NCBI GenBank assembly: GCA_937973965.1
Contig: CALJJQ010000152.1
Span: forward strand, 1-33,324
Source: an uncultured Calothrix sp.
GTDB lineage: Bacteria > Cyanobacteriota > Cyanobacteriia > Cyanobacteriales > Nostocaceae
Length of the DNA: 33,324 nt
Reading direction: 5' to 3'
Part shown: one piece after another, positions 16,341 through 25,877 of the stretch
Layout: each line of letters starts with the position of its first letter
Position numbering within the stretch: the first letter of the stretch is position 1
Made by a program: the position numbers and the translations under genes
Notes under the pieces: model-generated
Database searches by the model: none
What the model saw: only the letters and a program-made list of their open reading frames with translations
What the model was told of the DNA's origin: nothing

Positions 16341-19300
16341 ATGGATTACACAAAAAAATCGCTGGGGCTGCTTTTTGTGTACACTTTAGGTGGGTTGATC
16401 AACCCACCAGTATTAGCGCAGGCAATACCCGGCATTATACCCGATGAAACCCTTGGTCAAGACGCTTCTCGCATCATTTCTAACGTTTCTATCAAGGGTG
16501 AAAATGCCGATTTAATTAACGGTGGTCTGCAACGAGAAAAAAATCTTTTCCATAGCTTCCGCGAGTTTAATATTAATCAAGGACAAAGGGTTTATTTTCA
16601 GAATCCACCGGAAGTAATTAATATTTTGACAAGAGTGACAGGTGGCAATCCATCTAACATTTTTGGCAGATTAGGCGTGGATGGTGTCGCAAATTTGTTT
16701 CTGATTAATCCCAATGGGATTATATTTGGAGAAAATGCTAGTTTAGATGTACGTGGTTCTTTTGTAGGCTCAACTGCAAATGGAATTAAATTTGGCGACC
16801 AGGGATTTTTTGATGCAACCAATCCAACAGCACCACCACTATTAACAGTTAATCCCAGTGCATTACTTTTTCATCAAATTAATCAAAATGCCGCAATTAC
16901 AAATAATTCTCGTTCCAGTGCCGGTTTAGATCCAACTAATAGCTTTGATACCTTTGGTTTACGAGTAGGCGATGGTCAAAGTTTATTGTTAGTTGGTGGT
17001 GATGTAAATATCAATGGTGGTGGCTTAGTTGCCTTTGGTGGCAAGATTGGGGTTGCTGGAATTAAAGGTAACGGTACGATTGAATTAAATCACAACTCTG
17101 GAAATTTAAATTTGCAAATACCCAGTAATGTAGAAAGGGGAAATATTGCTTTAACAAATCGAGCCGGATTACTTGTTACGGCTGGAGGTGGCGGTGATAT
17201 TCATTTGATTGGCAAGGATATTACTATTAATAATAGTCGCATTCAAGCAGGTATTTTAGGTGGGTTGGGTTCCCTTAATATTCAAGCAGGTGATATTCAA
17301 ATAGACGCTCAAGGTTTACTTCGGGTTGATAACAATAGTCGAGTTTTTAATAATGTCAATAGTCAAGGATTGGGAAATGGGGGAAATGTACTAATTAATG
17401 CTCAAAATTTACAGGTAAACTATGGTACACAAATTGGAGTTTTAAACTTTGGTGAAGGAAATACGGGAGATCTAAAAATTAAGGTAGATCAAACCATTGA
17501 TTTAGATGCAGGGGTTCAAGGAAGATTTACTGGCTTATTTGCCCAACTAATTGAAGGGAAAGGAACAGCAGGAAATATATTGATTGAAACTGGTAATTTA
17601 AATATTCGTAACGGTGCTGCCATTGGTAGTGGAACCTTTGGAACCGGAAGTGTGGGAAAAGTTGAAATTATGGCTCGTGATACAGTTTCGTTATTTGGTG
17701 AAGGTAGAAGTGTTATTTTCAATGATGTTGGTTTTGGTGGAGAAGGAAATAGTGGAGGAATAAAAATAAATACGGGTTCCCTATTTTTGAGTGATAAAGC
17801 AGTTATCTCTTCTAATGTCGATGGACAGGGAAATTCCGGAGGAGTTGATATTACTGCTCGTGATTTAGTTTCCTTGGATAATGCAGGTGAAATCGCTGGA
17901 GGAAGAATACCAGAAACACTAATTCTCAGTCGAGTTAATGATGAAGCGCAGGGAAACAGTGGTGATATTAATATTAAAACAGGTTCATTACGTATATCCA
18001 ATTCCCAAATTACTACTAGCACCGCAAGTAAGGGGAATTCCGGTAGTGTGATTATCGATGCAAATCAGGAAGTTTTATTATTGCGAAGTGGTGATATTTT
18101 CACGGAAGTTACTTGCGCTTGCGAAACTGAAAGTGGTCAAGGAGGAGAGGGAAAAGGAGGAGATATTAGAATTACAACCGGTTCCCTAGTGATTGATAGT
18201 GGCTCTAATCTCCGTGCAGATACTGAAGCTAAAGGTAATGCGGGCAACATTGTAATTAATGCCCGCAAGCGAGTTGTTTTTAGCGGTAGTTCTAAAGATT
18301 TTACCACCGGAGCTTTTACCCAAGTGGAACCAGAAGCGGTAGGTAACGCTGGAAATATTACTATTAATACACCGATTCTATCAATTTCTGGTGATAACCA
18401 AATTAATACAAGAACCCAAGGACAGGGAGATGCGGGAAATATATTTATTAATGCGGAATCGGTGACTTTAGATGGTCCTCGTGTGCGGATTACCAGTGGT
18501 GCGACCCAAAGGGGGAGAATTGCGGGAACCTTTGGTAATGGAGGGGATATTAATATTCAATCTCGCTCTTTATTAGTGAATAATGGTGCCAAAATATTTG
18601 CCGATTCGGAATTGAGTGATGGTAGCGCTGGGAATATTTATATTGATAGCAATAAAATCCGTTTAAATCATAACGCAATTATTTCTGCGAATACTCGTAG
18701 CGCTAATATTATTCAAGAACAAGCTACAATCAATTTGAATGCTACTGCCGTAATTCTGCGTCGTGGTAGTCTGATTTCGACTAATGCTACAGGTACAAAT
18801 GTTGTCGCTGGCAATATTAATATTAATACGGGAGTATTAGTAGGATTAGAAAATAGTGATATTACTGCGAATTCCGTGGATTTTCGAGGTGGTCGAGTCA
18901 AAATTACTTCCCAAGGAATTTTAGGTATTGAAGCTCGTGATTTTCTCACACCAGAAAGTGATATTACCGCAACCGGAGCATCTGCGGATTTAAGGGGGAT
19001 AACGGAAATTAATACACCGAATGATGATCCAGTTAAGGGAATTATTGATTTACCAAATCAGATTCTGGATAAAAGCGATCAAATTGGGGGTATTTGTCCT
19101 CGGGGTGCTGATGCGGTGAAAAAAATTGGCGAATTCACCGTGACTGGACGGGGTGGAAGTTTACCACCCAGTATTTTTGAAGTGTTTACAGGTGATATTT
19201 ACACTAGGGAGTTGGTGAATTTGCCTGCAAATCTGGAAAATTCGGCTGGATTCTCGACCCAGGGTTCAACACAGGTATTGGGGGGAGAAAAAAAATCAGT

Positions 19301-19424
19301 GGGAATTGTGGAAGCTCAGGGATGGATTCGTCGTCCGGATGGAAGGGTGGTATTGGTGACTAATTTACCCCATAGTTCTGCTAATTTTGCCGATAGAGCA
19401 GTTTGTTTGGGAAATGATGGATAA
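16341..19424 (+). CDS. Filamentous-hemagglutinin-type two-partner secretion exoprotein
   Basis: A 1027-residue secreted protein. The signal peptide ends near residue 28 (PPVLAQA). The TPS (haemagglutination activity) domain covers ~30-170, with FHSFREFNINQGQRVYFQNP, LINPNGIIFGENASLDVRGSFVGSTA and LLTVNPSALLF. From ~200 to ~900 it is a long right-handed beta-helix of repeats of the form GNSGxxxIxTxxLxIxxxxxI. The C-terminal ~100 residues (ICPRGADAVKKIGEF..., AQGWIRRPDGRVVLV) are a tail I recognise from cyanobacterial members. Such proteins are exported by a TpsB/FhaC outer-membrane pore, which is not in this window. The ATG at 16341 has an AGGGGC ribosome-binding sequence nearby. A role in surface adhesion or the cell envelope is inferred from the family only. 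Confidence 0.9.
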   Translation: MDYTKKSLGLLFVYTLGGLINPPVLAQAIPGIIPDETLGQDASRIISNVSIKGENADLINGGLQREKNLFHSFREFNINQGQRVYFQNPPEVINILTRVTGGNPSNIFGRLGVDGVANLFLINPNGIIFGENASLDVRGSFVGSTANGIKFGDQGFFDATNPTAPPLLTVNPSALLFHQINQNAAITNNSRSSAGLDPTNSFDTFGLRVGDGQSLLLVGGDVNINGGGLVAFGGKIGVAGIKGNGTIELNHNSGNLNLQIPSNVERGNIALTNRAGLLVTAGGGGDIHLIGKDITINNSRIQAGILGGLGSLNIQAGDIQIDAQGLLRVDNNSRVFNNVNSQGLGNGGNVLINAQNLQVNYGTQIGVLNFGEGNTGDLKIKVDQTIDLDAGVQGRFTGLFAQLIEGKGTAGNILIETGNLNIRNGAAIGSGTFGTGSVGKVEIMARDTVSLFGEGRSVIFNDVGFGGEGNSGGIKINTGSLFLSDKAVISSNVDGQGNSGGVDITARDLVSLDNAGEIAGGRIPETLILSRVNDEAQGNSGDINIKTGSLRISNSQITTSTASKGNSGSVIIDANQEVLLLRSGDIFTEVTCACETESGQGGEGKGGDIRITTGSLVIDSGSNLRADTEAKGNAGNIVINARKRVVFSGSSKDFTTGAFTQVEPEAVGNAGNITINTPILSISGDNQINTRTQGQGDAGNIFINAESVTLDGPRVRITSGATQRGRIAGTFGNGGDINIQSRSLLVNNGAKIFADSELSDGSAGNIYIDSNKIRLNHNAIISANTRSANIIQEQATINLNATAVILRRGSLISTNATGTNVVAGNININTGVLVGLENSDITANSVDFRGGRVKITSQGILGIEARDFLTPESDITATGASADLRGITEINTPNDDPVKGIIDLPNQILDKSDQIGGICPRGADAVKKIGEFTVTGRGGSLPPSIFEVFTGDIYTRELVNLPANLENSAGFSTQGSTQVLGGEKKSVGIVEAQGWIRRPDGRVVLVTNLPHSSANFADRAVCLGNDG

Positions 19425-19502
19425 CCCTGCGTTGGAGCAAATTCTCGGAAAATTTAAAGGGAATAGGGAGCAGAGAGTAGTGAGTAGAAAGAAAATCAGG
19501 TT

Positions 19503-19580
19503 TTGAATCAACTATCCACACCACTTCCAGTCATCGATGGAGACAGAAAATATCAAACGCAAAATTGCGATCGCATCTCA
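19503..19580 (+). pseudogene. Decayed 3' fragment of a second XisF-like recombinase gene
   Basis: Bases from AATCAACT at 19506 onward match the serine recombinase gene at ~15887-15966: TCCACACC.CTTCCAGT.ATCGAT.GAGAC, a 5-nt gap, then GAAAAT..CAAACG.AA.ATTGCGATCGCATC. In protein terms it retains NQLSTPLPVID and, in another frame, ENIKRKIAIASQ. The gap breaks the frame and no other part of the gene is present. The exoprotein gene therefore lies between an intact recombinase gene and the tail of a related one. Confidence 0.8.
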
Positions 19581-19623
19581 GAGGTCATTGAAAAAGTCAT
19601 TTATCGTTTTTGGGAATAGGAAG

Positions 19624-19643
19624 AGACGCGACATGTCGCGTCT
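19624..19643. repeat. Dispersed palindrome, copy 1
   Basis: A perfect 20-bp palindrome centred on ACATGT (AGACGCGACA / TGTCGCGTCT). Related copies lie at 20248, 20765, 22284, 26540, 26622 and 30089. Confidence 0.75.
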
Positions 19644-19801
19644 GTACTCTCGAAGGAAAAATCAGCTTTATAATCCCATGTCCAGGGTCAGGATGATAGT
19701 CAAAATAGTGATAATTAATACTTGACAAACATCCTCTCGTACCCTTTTACTTTGGAATTGATGGAGAGCAGGGGTAACAGGGGAAGAAAATATGTCAGAT
19801 A

Positions 19802-19990
19802 TCAACCCGTATTTTGGAAATCCTGAGATAATGAAGTATTACCATCGTTCTGGGGAATCCCTCCATAGGTTTGGATGAATTCTGCTGGGGACATATCACC
19901 GATTTTTAAGTCACCATAGTATTTTTGAAAGGTTACTAGTAACTTTTCATTCAAGGTTTTGAGAACTTTTTGTGAATGTGTCGAAGCCAT
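19802..19990 (-). CDS. Small hypothetical protein (62 aa)
   Basis: A short, soluble, mixed-charge protein (MASTHSQKVLKTLNEKLL, KYYGDLKIGDMSPAEF, then a polar tail). The sequence looks protein-like, with an amphipathic N-terminal helix and no low complexity. No domain is recognised and there is no strong ribosome-binding site; the bases directly upstream (19992-20025) are ATTTTGG-type heptad repeats, as before several other genes here. It may be a real small cyanobacterial gene. Confidence 0.5.
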   Translation of the reverse strand: MASTHSQKVLKTLNEKLLVTFQKYYGDLKIGDMSPAEFIQTYGGIPQNDGNTSLSQDFQNTG

Positions 19991-20208
19991 TCGATTTTGG
20001 ATTTTAGATTTGAGATTTTGGATTTTTCTGGAGACTTATCCATCAACGAGAACCGAAAACATCTGAAAACCCCCACGGGTATTTGTTTCCAGGTAGTATG
20101 GACAAGTCCTATGTAGTGCAAGAGAACTATCCCACCTATCCTTACCCTGTACAATTTCTAGATTATTATTTGGTGAAAATTTATCTGTTAACAGTGAACG
20201 ACTGTAAT

Positions 20209-20314
20209 CAATACGGTTCGGTTAATGATTTTTCGTTGTGGTTTCGGGAGACGCGATATATCTCGTCTCTACAATTATTTGGGGTTTATGAATTTTCTGA
20301 TCCGAACCGTATTG
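20209..20314. mobile_element. 106-bp MITE with 13-bp TIRs and 10-bp target duplication
   Basis: CAATACGGTTCGG (20209-20221) and CCGAACCGTATTG (20302-20314) are perfect inverted ends. They are flanked directly by CGACTGTAAT at 20199-20208 and 20315-20324, a 10-bp direct repeat expected from target-site duplication. The interior encodes nothing but contains palindrome copy 2. It must have been moved by a transposase encoded elsewhere. Confidence 0.85.
20248..20269. repeat. Dispersed palindrome, copy 2 (inside the MITE)
   Basis: GAGACG-cGATATATCt-CGTCTC, symmetric except for one position pair. It shares the GATATATC centre with copies 3 and 5. Confidence 0.7.
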
Positions 20315-20411
20315 CGACTGTAATCCCCCATTCCCAGCAAATTCTGGGGATTATTCCTTAATATTCACATGTACTGCTTACACCAAAAACTTATGAAAGA
20401 AAGGGCTTTTT

Positions 20412-20452
20412 TCCTATTCCCTACTCCCCACTTCCCACTCCCTATTTGCAAG
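20412..20452. repeat. Degenerate heptad tract (CYAYTCC)n
   Basis: The bases split into 7-mers CTATTCC, CTACTCC, CCACTTC, CCACTCC, CTATTTG. This resembles the short tandemly repeated repetitive sequences known from heterocystous cyanobacteria. The complementary form recurs at 29480-29510. Confidence 0.6.
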
Positions 20453-20477
20453 CGAGAAGTTAAATAAATGCCAAGTC

Positions 20478-20506
20478 TTGACTAATTCGTTACAAAAAGT
20501 TACATT
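20478..20506 (+). promoter_or_regulatory. Sigma-70-like promoter of a possible small RNA
   Basis: TTGACT (20478-20483), a 17-bp spacer, then TACATT (20501-20506). This is close to consensus and has optimal spacing. No ORF follows; an intrinsic terminator lies ~100 bp downstream. Confidence 0.5.
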
Positions 20507-20512
20507 TATTAA

Positions 20513-20612
20513 CAATCAGATCGAAATAAATCGGTGTTTTCGGTTTGATATCTCCCATCGAAATTTATGGATTTCATTTTTCAGCCCTGACATCCTTGGT
20601 GTCAGGGTTTTT
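20513..20612 (+). ncRNA. Candidate ~100-nt small RNA
   Basis: The segment runs from the predicted start (about 7 bp after TACATT) to the T run of a strong terminator. It can fold as ATC-AAA/TTTGAT (around 20520-20549), a CCAT/ATGG hairpin (around 20557-20573), and the terminator stem. It contains no open frame with a plausible ribosome-binding site. Identification rests only on promoter, terminator and folding; I do not recognise an RNA family. Confidence 0.42.
20585..20612 (+). terminator. Strong Rho-independent terminator, no gene upstream
   Basis: CCCTGACA (20585-20592) pairs perfectly with TGTCAGGG (20600-20607), extended inward by a T-G and a C-G pair, and is followed by TTTTT (20608-20612). 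The nearest plus-strand gene ends more than 1.1 kb upstream. Confidence 0.8.
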
Positions 20613-20764
20613 GCTAGCGAAAATGGCTTGTTGTGGGTAGTCATCATGTACTGCTGATACCCTATTACTTTGGTGTTGATATCTGACCGGGGAAGTAGGT
20701 AGGTGCAATTAACCATAAAACCGCAACATAACCGATTATTCGCTTCAAAGCCTTACTCCCGTAC

Positions 20765-20784
20765 AGACGCGATATATCGCGTCT
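20765..20784. repeat. Dispersed palindrome, copy 3
   Basis: A perfect palindrome (AGACGCGATA / TATCGCGTCT). Flanks ACTCCCGTAC on the left and CTCCCT on the right are shared with copy 4, so the repeated unit is longer than the palindrome itself. Confidence 0.75.
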
Positions 20785-20928
20785 CTCCCTGATCTCAACG
20801 ACAATTTTCACCACCCACCTACTGAGCAGGGGAAGAAAATGTATCACAATTTGAGTGAAATGATATTACACCAACAACAGGTGCAAGTAGTTTTTCCTAC
20901 TCCCTCTGTTCCCGACCCAATCCAAAAT

Positions 20929-22026
20929 CTAACATCCAAAATCCGAAATTATATGGGTTTGGATTCCTCGTTGTTCCATCATCTTGGTAAATAAATCGGT
21001 AGGTAAAGCAGCTTCTGGGGGGTGTACTCCAGGTTTGTGTAACTCTCCAGATAGTAATAATTGGGCAATACTTCCCGTACCACATCCAGCAGCGATCGCA
21101 GTGTTAGCATGGGTGAAGGTGCTGCAAATCGTTTTCGTGATATTATTTTTCTTTCCGGTGACAGATGCACGTACCGACACACCAATCCCAGTAAATCGAT
21201 CGGTGACATCGGTCATAATATGGCTGACTTGGGATAAAAACTCCATCCCCACCTGACTTTTGATCCAAAATTTGGGAAATAAATGGGCTGCAATCCAGGT
21301 TAGGTGATTATAATAATCGGGAAGGGAACCAAATTTGGTAATGGTTGTTTTTACCGTAGGAAAAGTTGCCGGTAAAGTGAATGTTTCTGGCATATCATAC
21401 CAATAAACACCACAACGACCGTAGGGTGGAGGAAAGTCGATTATTTCCCGTTGTGTATAGGGTTTTATCTGTTGCCATTCCCCATTGATCAATGCCGCAA
21501 AGGGATTTTGTAAACCTAAAAAAGTAGTGCGCATGACGGTGATTCCTGCACCTCCAGAACCGGATACAACATAACTTAGATGGATAGTTTCTGGTTCATC
21601 TAATGCTTCCACACATTGACGCACCATACTATTAGAAATACCGGGGAAAATACCTGTGTTAATGATGGCGGTAATTCCCGCTGTTTGAGCGAGATTATTT
21701 AATTTGAGTGTTTTAGCAGTATAGGAACGGTGGTCACTGACATCCAGATAATTCACACCAAATTTAATACATGCTTCTAAAACTTGGGTATCACGAAAAT
21801 GAAATGGTCCAGCACAATGAATGACTAAATTACTTTCTGCAATGGCTTGATTGAGGGTATGAATATCATCTAAATCTAGGCTGAGATAGGTAAAATCATG
21901 ATGATGATCTATATCAACTTTGCGTCCAGTAATTGTAATCTGAGCAGGGGTATAGCGATGAATATCTTCAGCGACACTGCGACCGATTCGACCACTTCCA
22001 CCTAAAATTAAAACTTTGTTTTTCAT
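20929..22026 (-). CDS. Saccharopine dehydrogenase family NAD(P)-binding protein
   Basis: A 365-residue soluble oxidoreductase. The N-terminal Rossmann fold has the dinucleotide motif VLILGGSGRIGRSV (residues ~5-18), then NLVIHCAGPFHFRDTQVLEACIKFGVNYLDVSDH, characteristic of saccharopine dehydrogenase-like reductases. A GxGG-type segment (VVSGSGGAG) and a C-terminal alpha/beta domain follow. Members reduce or oxidise varied substrates, and the true lysine-pathway function cannot be assumed. It is a single gene on the minus strand, 323 bp from the kinase gene start side. Length is usual for the short cyanobacterial members. Confidence 0.85.
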   Translation of the reverse strand: MKNKVLILGGSGRIGRSVAEDIHRYTPAQITITGRKVDIDHHHDFTYLSLDLDDIHTLNQAIAESNLVIHCAGPFHFRDTQVLEACIKFGVNYLDVSDHRSYTAKTLKLNNLAQTAGITAIINTGIFPGISNSMVRQCVEALDEPETIHLSYVVSGSGGAGITVMRTTFLGLQNPFAALINGEWQQIKPYTQREIIDFPPPYGRCGVYWYDMPETFTLPATFPTVKTTITKFGSLPDYYNHLTWIAAHLFPKFWIKSQVGMEFLSQVSHIMTDVTDRFTGIGVSVRASVTGKKNNITKTICSTFTHANTAIAAGCGTGSIAQLLLSGELHKPGVHPPEAALPTDLFTKMMEQRGIQTHIISDFGC

Positions 22027-22349
22027 GGGGATTTACATATTATCTTCTAATTATAATTATTTCAACTATTTCGCTGGATCACTGTCATCTATCTAGAAGG
22101 TAGTTAGCTAAAACCCATATTCGTTTTATAATTACTTTTGGGTTTTGTTGAGTGTTGACCGTCAGTGGTTAGGAGTATCCCCATTTTGCATCAATTTTCC
22201 ATCAAATCAGGTTTGCAGTGGAAGCGTTCACTTATTTTTTTCTTCTCCAGTCGCCATTTTGTCACTACTCCCCACTCCCGTACAGAAGTGATATATCGCG
22301 TCTCTCCCTACTCCCTGTCTACAACAATAATTTTCCCCACCGACCCAAT
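22027..22349. other. Intergenic region with palindrome copy 4
   Basis: No gene. CT-rich heptads (22264-22276, 22303-22318) flank the palindrome at 22284-22303. The downstream bases CAACAATAATTTTCCCCACC resemble those after copy 3 (20797-20816). Confidence 0.5.
22284..22303. repeat. Dispersed palindrome, copy 4 (imperfect)
   Basis: AGAAGTGATA / TATCGCGTCT; the left arm has two differences from copy 3 while the flanks are conserved, so it is a decaying copy of the same unit. Confidence 0.65.
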
Positions 22350-25300
22350 TCATATTCGATGTTGAATGGGAATTTCCATCACAAATGTAGTTCCCACCTG
22401 GGGAGTGGATTGACAATATAATCGACCACGGTGTTTCTCAACAATTATTTGATAGCTAATTGATAAACCTAAACCTGTTCCTTTACCAACATCTTTGGTG
22501 GTAAAAAATGGGTCAAATAATTTATCAATTATTTCTGCGGGAATACCAATACCGTTATCTGCGATTTTAATTTGTACGTAATTATCAGCGAGGATTTGAG
22601 AACTAATAATAATACAAGGATTGACAATTCCTTCTAGTGCATCAATGGCATTAGTGAGTAAATTCATAAATACTTGATTCAGTTGTCCAGGGTAGCATTC
22701 CACTTGGGGAATTGCAGTATACTTTTTAATAATTTGGATTTCTGACTGATTTGGTTTACCCTTAAGACGATTATGTAAAATAAGTAAAGTGCTTTCAATC
22801 CCTTCGTGAATATCAACTGTTTTAAATTCTGCTTCGTCTAATCGAGAAAAATTACGTAAAGATAAAACTATTTCCCTAATTCTTCTAGTTCCCTCTTGCA
22901 TAGAGGTTAAAATTTTTCGTAAATCTTCTTGAATAAAGGGTAAATCTATGGCTGCAATTTTTTCTTTAATTTCTGCAACTGGTTCCGGATAATATTGTTG
23001 ATAAAGTTGAATTAGCTGTAATAAATCTTGAGTATATTCGCTCGCGGGAATGAGATTCCCATGAATAAAGTTAGCTGGATTGTTGATTTCATGGGCTACA
23101 CCTGCTACCATTTGTCCTAGGCTAGACATTTTTTCACTTTGAATCAGTTGGGTTTGAGTGCGCTTAATTTCTTGCAGTGCCGCTTGTAAATCTTCCTTCT
23201 GTTTTTGTAACTGCATTTCGGCTTGTTTCCGTTCGGTAATATCAATAGAAACGCCAATTATTCCTGTTACTTCCCCCACTTGATTATAAATGGGTGAATA
23301 ACGACTTTCAAAGTAAGTGCCATAAATCTCAACGATAGAGGTGAATTCTTCACCTTGAAGGGCTTGGTTTATTTGCTCAATAATTTCCGGCATATCTTGA
23401 TACATAATATAAACTGATTGACCAATAATTTCACCTCTGTTAAGTCCTAATTTTTTTAATCCATGACCTTCGGAAAAGGTAAAATATCCGGCTTTATCGA
23501 TGGCAAAAAGAATAATTGGAGCCGAGGAAATAACTGTTTGTAAACGCTGTTGACTTTCTCGTAATGCTTCCTCAGCTTCCTTTCTTTCTGTGATATTCAA
23601 AGATGTGCCAATACATCGATAAATTCGACCGTAACTATCTTTGATGGGATTGATTGTAGTTAAAAACCACATATTTTTATCATTAAATTGTAAACATTCT
23701 TCGTAACTAGTTTGTACACCTGATTGTACACAAGTTTGATAGCGCTGATAAATCTCTTCTCCTTGACTTCCAGGAAATAATTCTTGAGGAGATTTATTAA
23801 TCACATCCCCATAACTTAAGCCAGTTACTTTCTCGGTCGATAAACTCCAACCAGAATAATGAAACTCTCCATTTTCCATCACATCGACAACAAACACACA
23901 ATGTTCTGTCCCTTCATAAATGCTGCGGAGAAATTCTTCCTGTTCTCGAATTTTTTCCTCAGCTTCTTTTTGTGCTGTGATATCAAATATACATCCATCC
24001 CAAATAATCGCACCATCTGATTGTAATTTAGGTTTGGAAATACCTTTTAACCATTTTTGTTGACCAGAAGTAGTGATAATCCGGTGTTCTAATTCCCATT
24101 TTTCTAAGGTTTGGGCAGAATGGATTATGCTTTCCTGCATTTTGGAAATATCTTCCGGATGAACATTGGCAAAAATATCTATTGAATTATCTAAAAGTAG
24201 CTGTGGTTCAACTTCGTAAATATCTCGACATCCAGAAGATACATAAACAAAAGATTGATTCCCTTTTCTATCTAAGCAAAACTGATAAATCATCCCCGGA
24301 ACATTATCGGTAATTTGCTGTAATTGTGTTTGAATTTGCTGCAACTGATTAGTTCTTTCAATGACTTTTTGCTCCAGTTTCTCGTTTAGTTCTGCTAGGG
24401 ATATTTCCGCTTGTTTCCGTTCCGTAATATCGACGATACACCCATCCCAAATAATTACCCCATCTGGTTGTAATTCCGGTTTAGAAATTCCCTTTAACCA
24501 TTTTTTTTCTCCAGAGGGGGTAGTAATTCGCCATTCTAATTCCCACCTTGCTAATGTTTGGGCTGATTCAACGATTGTTTGTTCTAATATGGGTAAATCT
24601 TCCGGTTCTGTCACCCCAAATAATACATAGGCATTTTCGTATATAGCTTGTGCTTCGATTCCCCAAATTTCTTTACATCCAGGAGAAACATAGAGAAAAG
24701 ATTGATTTCCATCCGGATCTAAACAAAACTGGTAAATCACTCCCGGAACATTATCCATCAGTCGCGATAAACGCATTTCAGTTTGACGCAATTGTGCTGT
24801 TCTTTTCTCAACTTTTTGTGCTAATTTTTCTTGGGACTGTTGTAATTGGGTTTCAATTTGCTGATGCTTGTATAACTGACCCAGTTTTTTACCAACATTC
24901 AGCATAATTCCTAATAAATAGGGATCCTGATGGCGCTTTTTTGAACTCAAAAAAACAATTACCGCAACAACAGCGCGATCGCATATAATAGGGAGGGCAA
25001 AACCAGAATATAATCCTGCTGTTACATCCGTCTCAATCCACATCGCTTCTACCCGTGATATGACTTGATGTAAGAATTGGGAATTGAGTAGGAATTGATT
25101 AATTGCAGTTAATTCCCAGGACAGAGATGATTCTTGATGGGGATGGAGGTAGGTGCGATCGCAATCAAGTTGATGATTTTGGCAATCGTACATCCAGACT
25201 TGACCAACGTCCCAGTTGAAACCGGAACAAACTTCCTCTAAAAATTTACCACTAGCTAGGGAAAAGTCAGTAAATTCACCAATAATACCTGTTAATAATG

Positions 25301-25766
25301 ACTGAAGACAAAGATGTTGTTGGAGACGTTTAGTTGCGGTGATCACCTCCGTGAACATAATTACACCCCTAATCACCCCATCTTCGTTGTACCAGGGATG
25401 AATTTCCCACCTCAACCATTCCAAATGGCCATCAGGACGAACTAAACAATCCTCCTTAGTGATGGTTTGATGCTGTTGTAAACACAAACGGTATGCTTCC
25501 TCCCAACAGGGAAGAGAATGGGGAAAAAGTTCACAGTGAGATTTACCGATGATATCCTGATGGCTCAAACCATAATTTTCCTGCCAACGGGGAGAAGCCA
25601 TCACATAGCGCATGTTACAATCAAGAAGCGCGATCGCATGGGGAGAAAGTTGAACTAAAAGTTCAGTTGATGGTAGATTTTGCTGCTGTTTGGTTGGAAT
25701 TTGATGGTCAATATCCCTAGTCAGGTTGTTTGCAGATGAAATCTTTTCGGTTATATCTTCAGCCAT
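22350..25766 (-). CDS. Multi-PAS/GAF sensor histidine kinase
   Basis: A 1138-residue cytoplasmic kinase without membrane segments or receiver domain. Order: PAS (~30-145), GAF (~155-310), coiled coil, PAS (~330-450), PAS (~475-600), PAS (~610-735), PAS (~745-860), coiled coil, HisKA with phospho-acceptor His892 ([12 protein letters not shown]), and HATPase with N box [20 protein letters not shown] and [11 protein letters not shown]. The second and third PAS units are near copies of each other (VPG.IYQFCLD..GNQSF.YVS), including the linker WLKGISKP, showing an internal duplication. The signal is unknown; it would pass phosphate to a separate response regulator not encoded nearby. It ends 323 bp before the dehydrogenase gene. 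Product class is certain, ligand is not. Confidence 0.93.
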   Translation of the reverse strand: MAEDITEKISSANNLTRDIDHQIPTKQQQNLPSTELLVQLSPHAIALLDCNMRYVMASPRWQENYGLSHQDIIGKSHCELFPHSLPCWEEAYRLCLQQHQTITKEDCLVRPDGHLEWLRWEIHPWYNEDGVIRGVIMFTEVITATKRLQQHLCLQSLLTGIIGEFTDFSLASGKFLEEVCSGFNWDVGQVWMYDCQNHQLDCDRTYLHPHQESSLSWELTAINQFLLNSQFLHQVISRVEAMWIETDVTAGLYSGFALPIICDRAVVAVIVFLSSKKRHQDPYLLGIMLNVGKKLGQLYKHQQIETQLQQSQEKLAQKVEKRTAQLRQTEMRLSRLMDNVPGVIYQFCLDPDGNQSFLYVSPGCKEIWGIEAQAIYENAYVLFGVTEPEDLPILEQTIVESAQTLARWELEWRITTPSGEKKWLKGISKPELQPDGVIIWDGCIVDITERKQAEISLAELNEKLEQKVIERTNQLQQIQTQLQQITDNVPGMIYQFCLDRKGNQSFVYVSSGCRDIYEVEPQLLLDNSIDIFANVHPEDISKMQESIIHSAQTLEKWELEHRIITTSGQQKWLKGISKPKLQSDGAIIWDGCIFDITAQKEAEEKIREQEEFLRSIYEGTEHCVFVVDVMENGEFHYSGWSLSTEKVTGLSYGDVINKSPQELFPGSQGEEIYQRYQTCVQSGVQTSYEECLQFNDKNMWFLTTINPIKDSYGRIYRCIGTSLNITERKEAEEALRESQQRLQTVISSAPIILFAIDKAGYFTFSEGHGLKKLGLNRGEIIGQSVYIMYQDMPEIIEQINQALQGEEFTSIVEIYGTYFESRYSPIYNQVGEVTGIIGVSIDITERKQAEMQLQKQKEDLQAALQEIKRTQTQLIQSEKMSSLGQMVAGVAHEINNPANFIHGNLIPASEYTQDLLQLIQLYQQYYPEPVAEIKEKIAAIDLPFIQEDLRKILTSMQEGTRRIREIVLSLRNFSRLDEAEFKTVDIHEGIESTLLILHNRLKGKPNQSEIQIIKKYTAIPQVECYPGQLNQVFMNLLTNAIDALEGIVNPCIIISSQILADNYVQIKIADNGIGIPAEIIDKLFDPFFTTKDVGKGTGLGLSISYQIIVEKHRGRLYCQSTPQVGTTFVMEIPIQHRI

Positions 25767-25877
25767 AGAAAATCACCAGAACTCGATTGGGGTTACTGGT
25801 ATTTATATTTCCCAAATCATGGCAGTAATATCATTTTGGATTCTGAATAGCCATTTTCATCCTAACTGGAGGTGATT

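Larger units (their letters stand above)
19425..19801. other. Intergenic: recombinase relic, palindrome, no intact gene
   Basis: Apart from the relic (19503-19580) and a perfect 20-bp palindrome at 19624-19643, the stretch contains AG-rich heptad-like bases (19460-19490) and a GGGGAAGAAAAT motif that recurs near 20828. The 62-codon ORF across it is made from the relic and the palindrome and is not a gene. Confidence 0.5.
20155..20928. other. 774-bp intergenic region rich in small elements, no protein gene
   Basis: Holds a 106-bp miniature transposon (20209-20314), a CT-rich heptad tract (20410-20452), a promoter/terminator pair (20478-20612) and palindrome copy 3 (20765-20784). The short ORFs on both strands run through these elements and are not credible proteins. 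Confidence 0.6.

Noticed and set aside
19537-19725. 62-codon plus-strand ORF
   Set aside because: Built from the recombinase relic and a palindrome; no independent coding signal.
20083-20361. 92-codon plus-strand ORF
   Set aside because: It spans the 106-bp MITE with its palindrome and shows no protein-like sequence.
21557-21564. GAACCGGA as a right-hand core site for the nifE element
   Set aside because: It lies inside the intact saccharopine-dehydrogenase-family gene, and what follows does not continue nifE.
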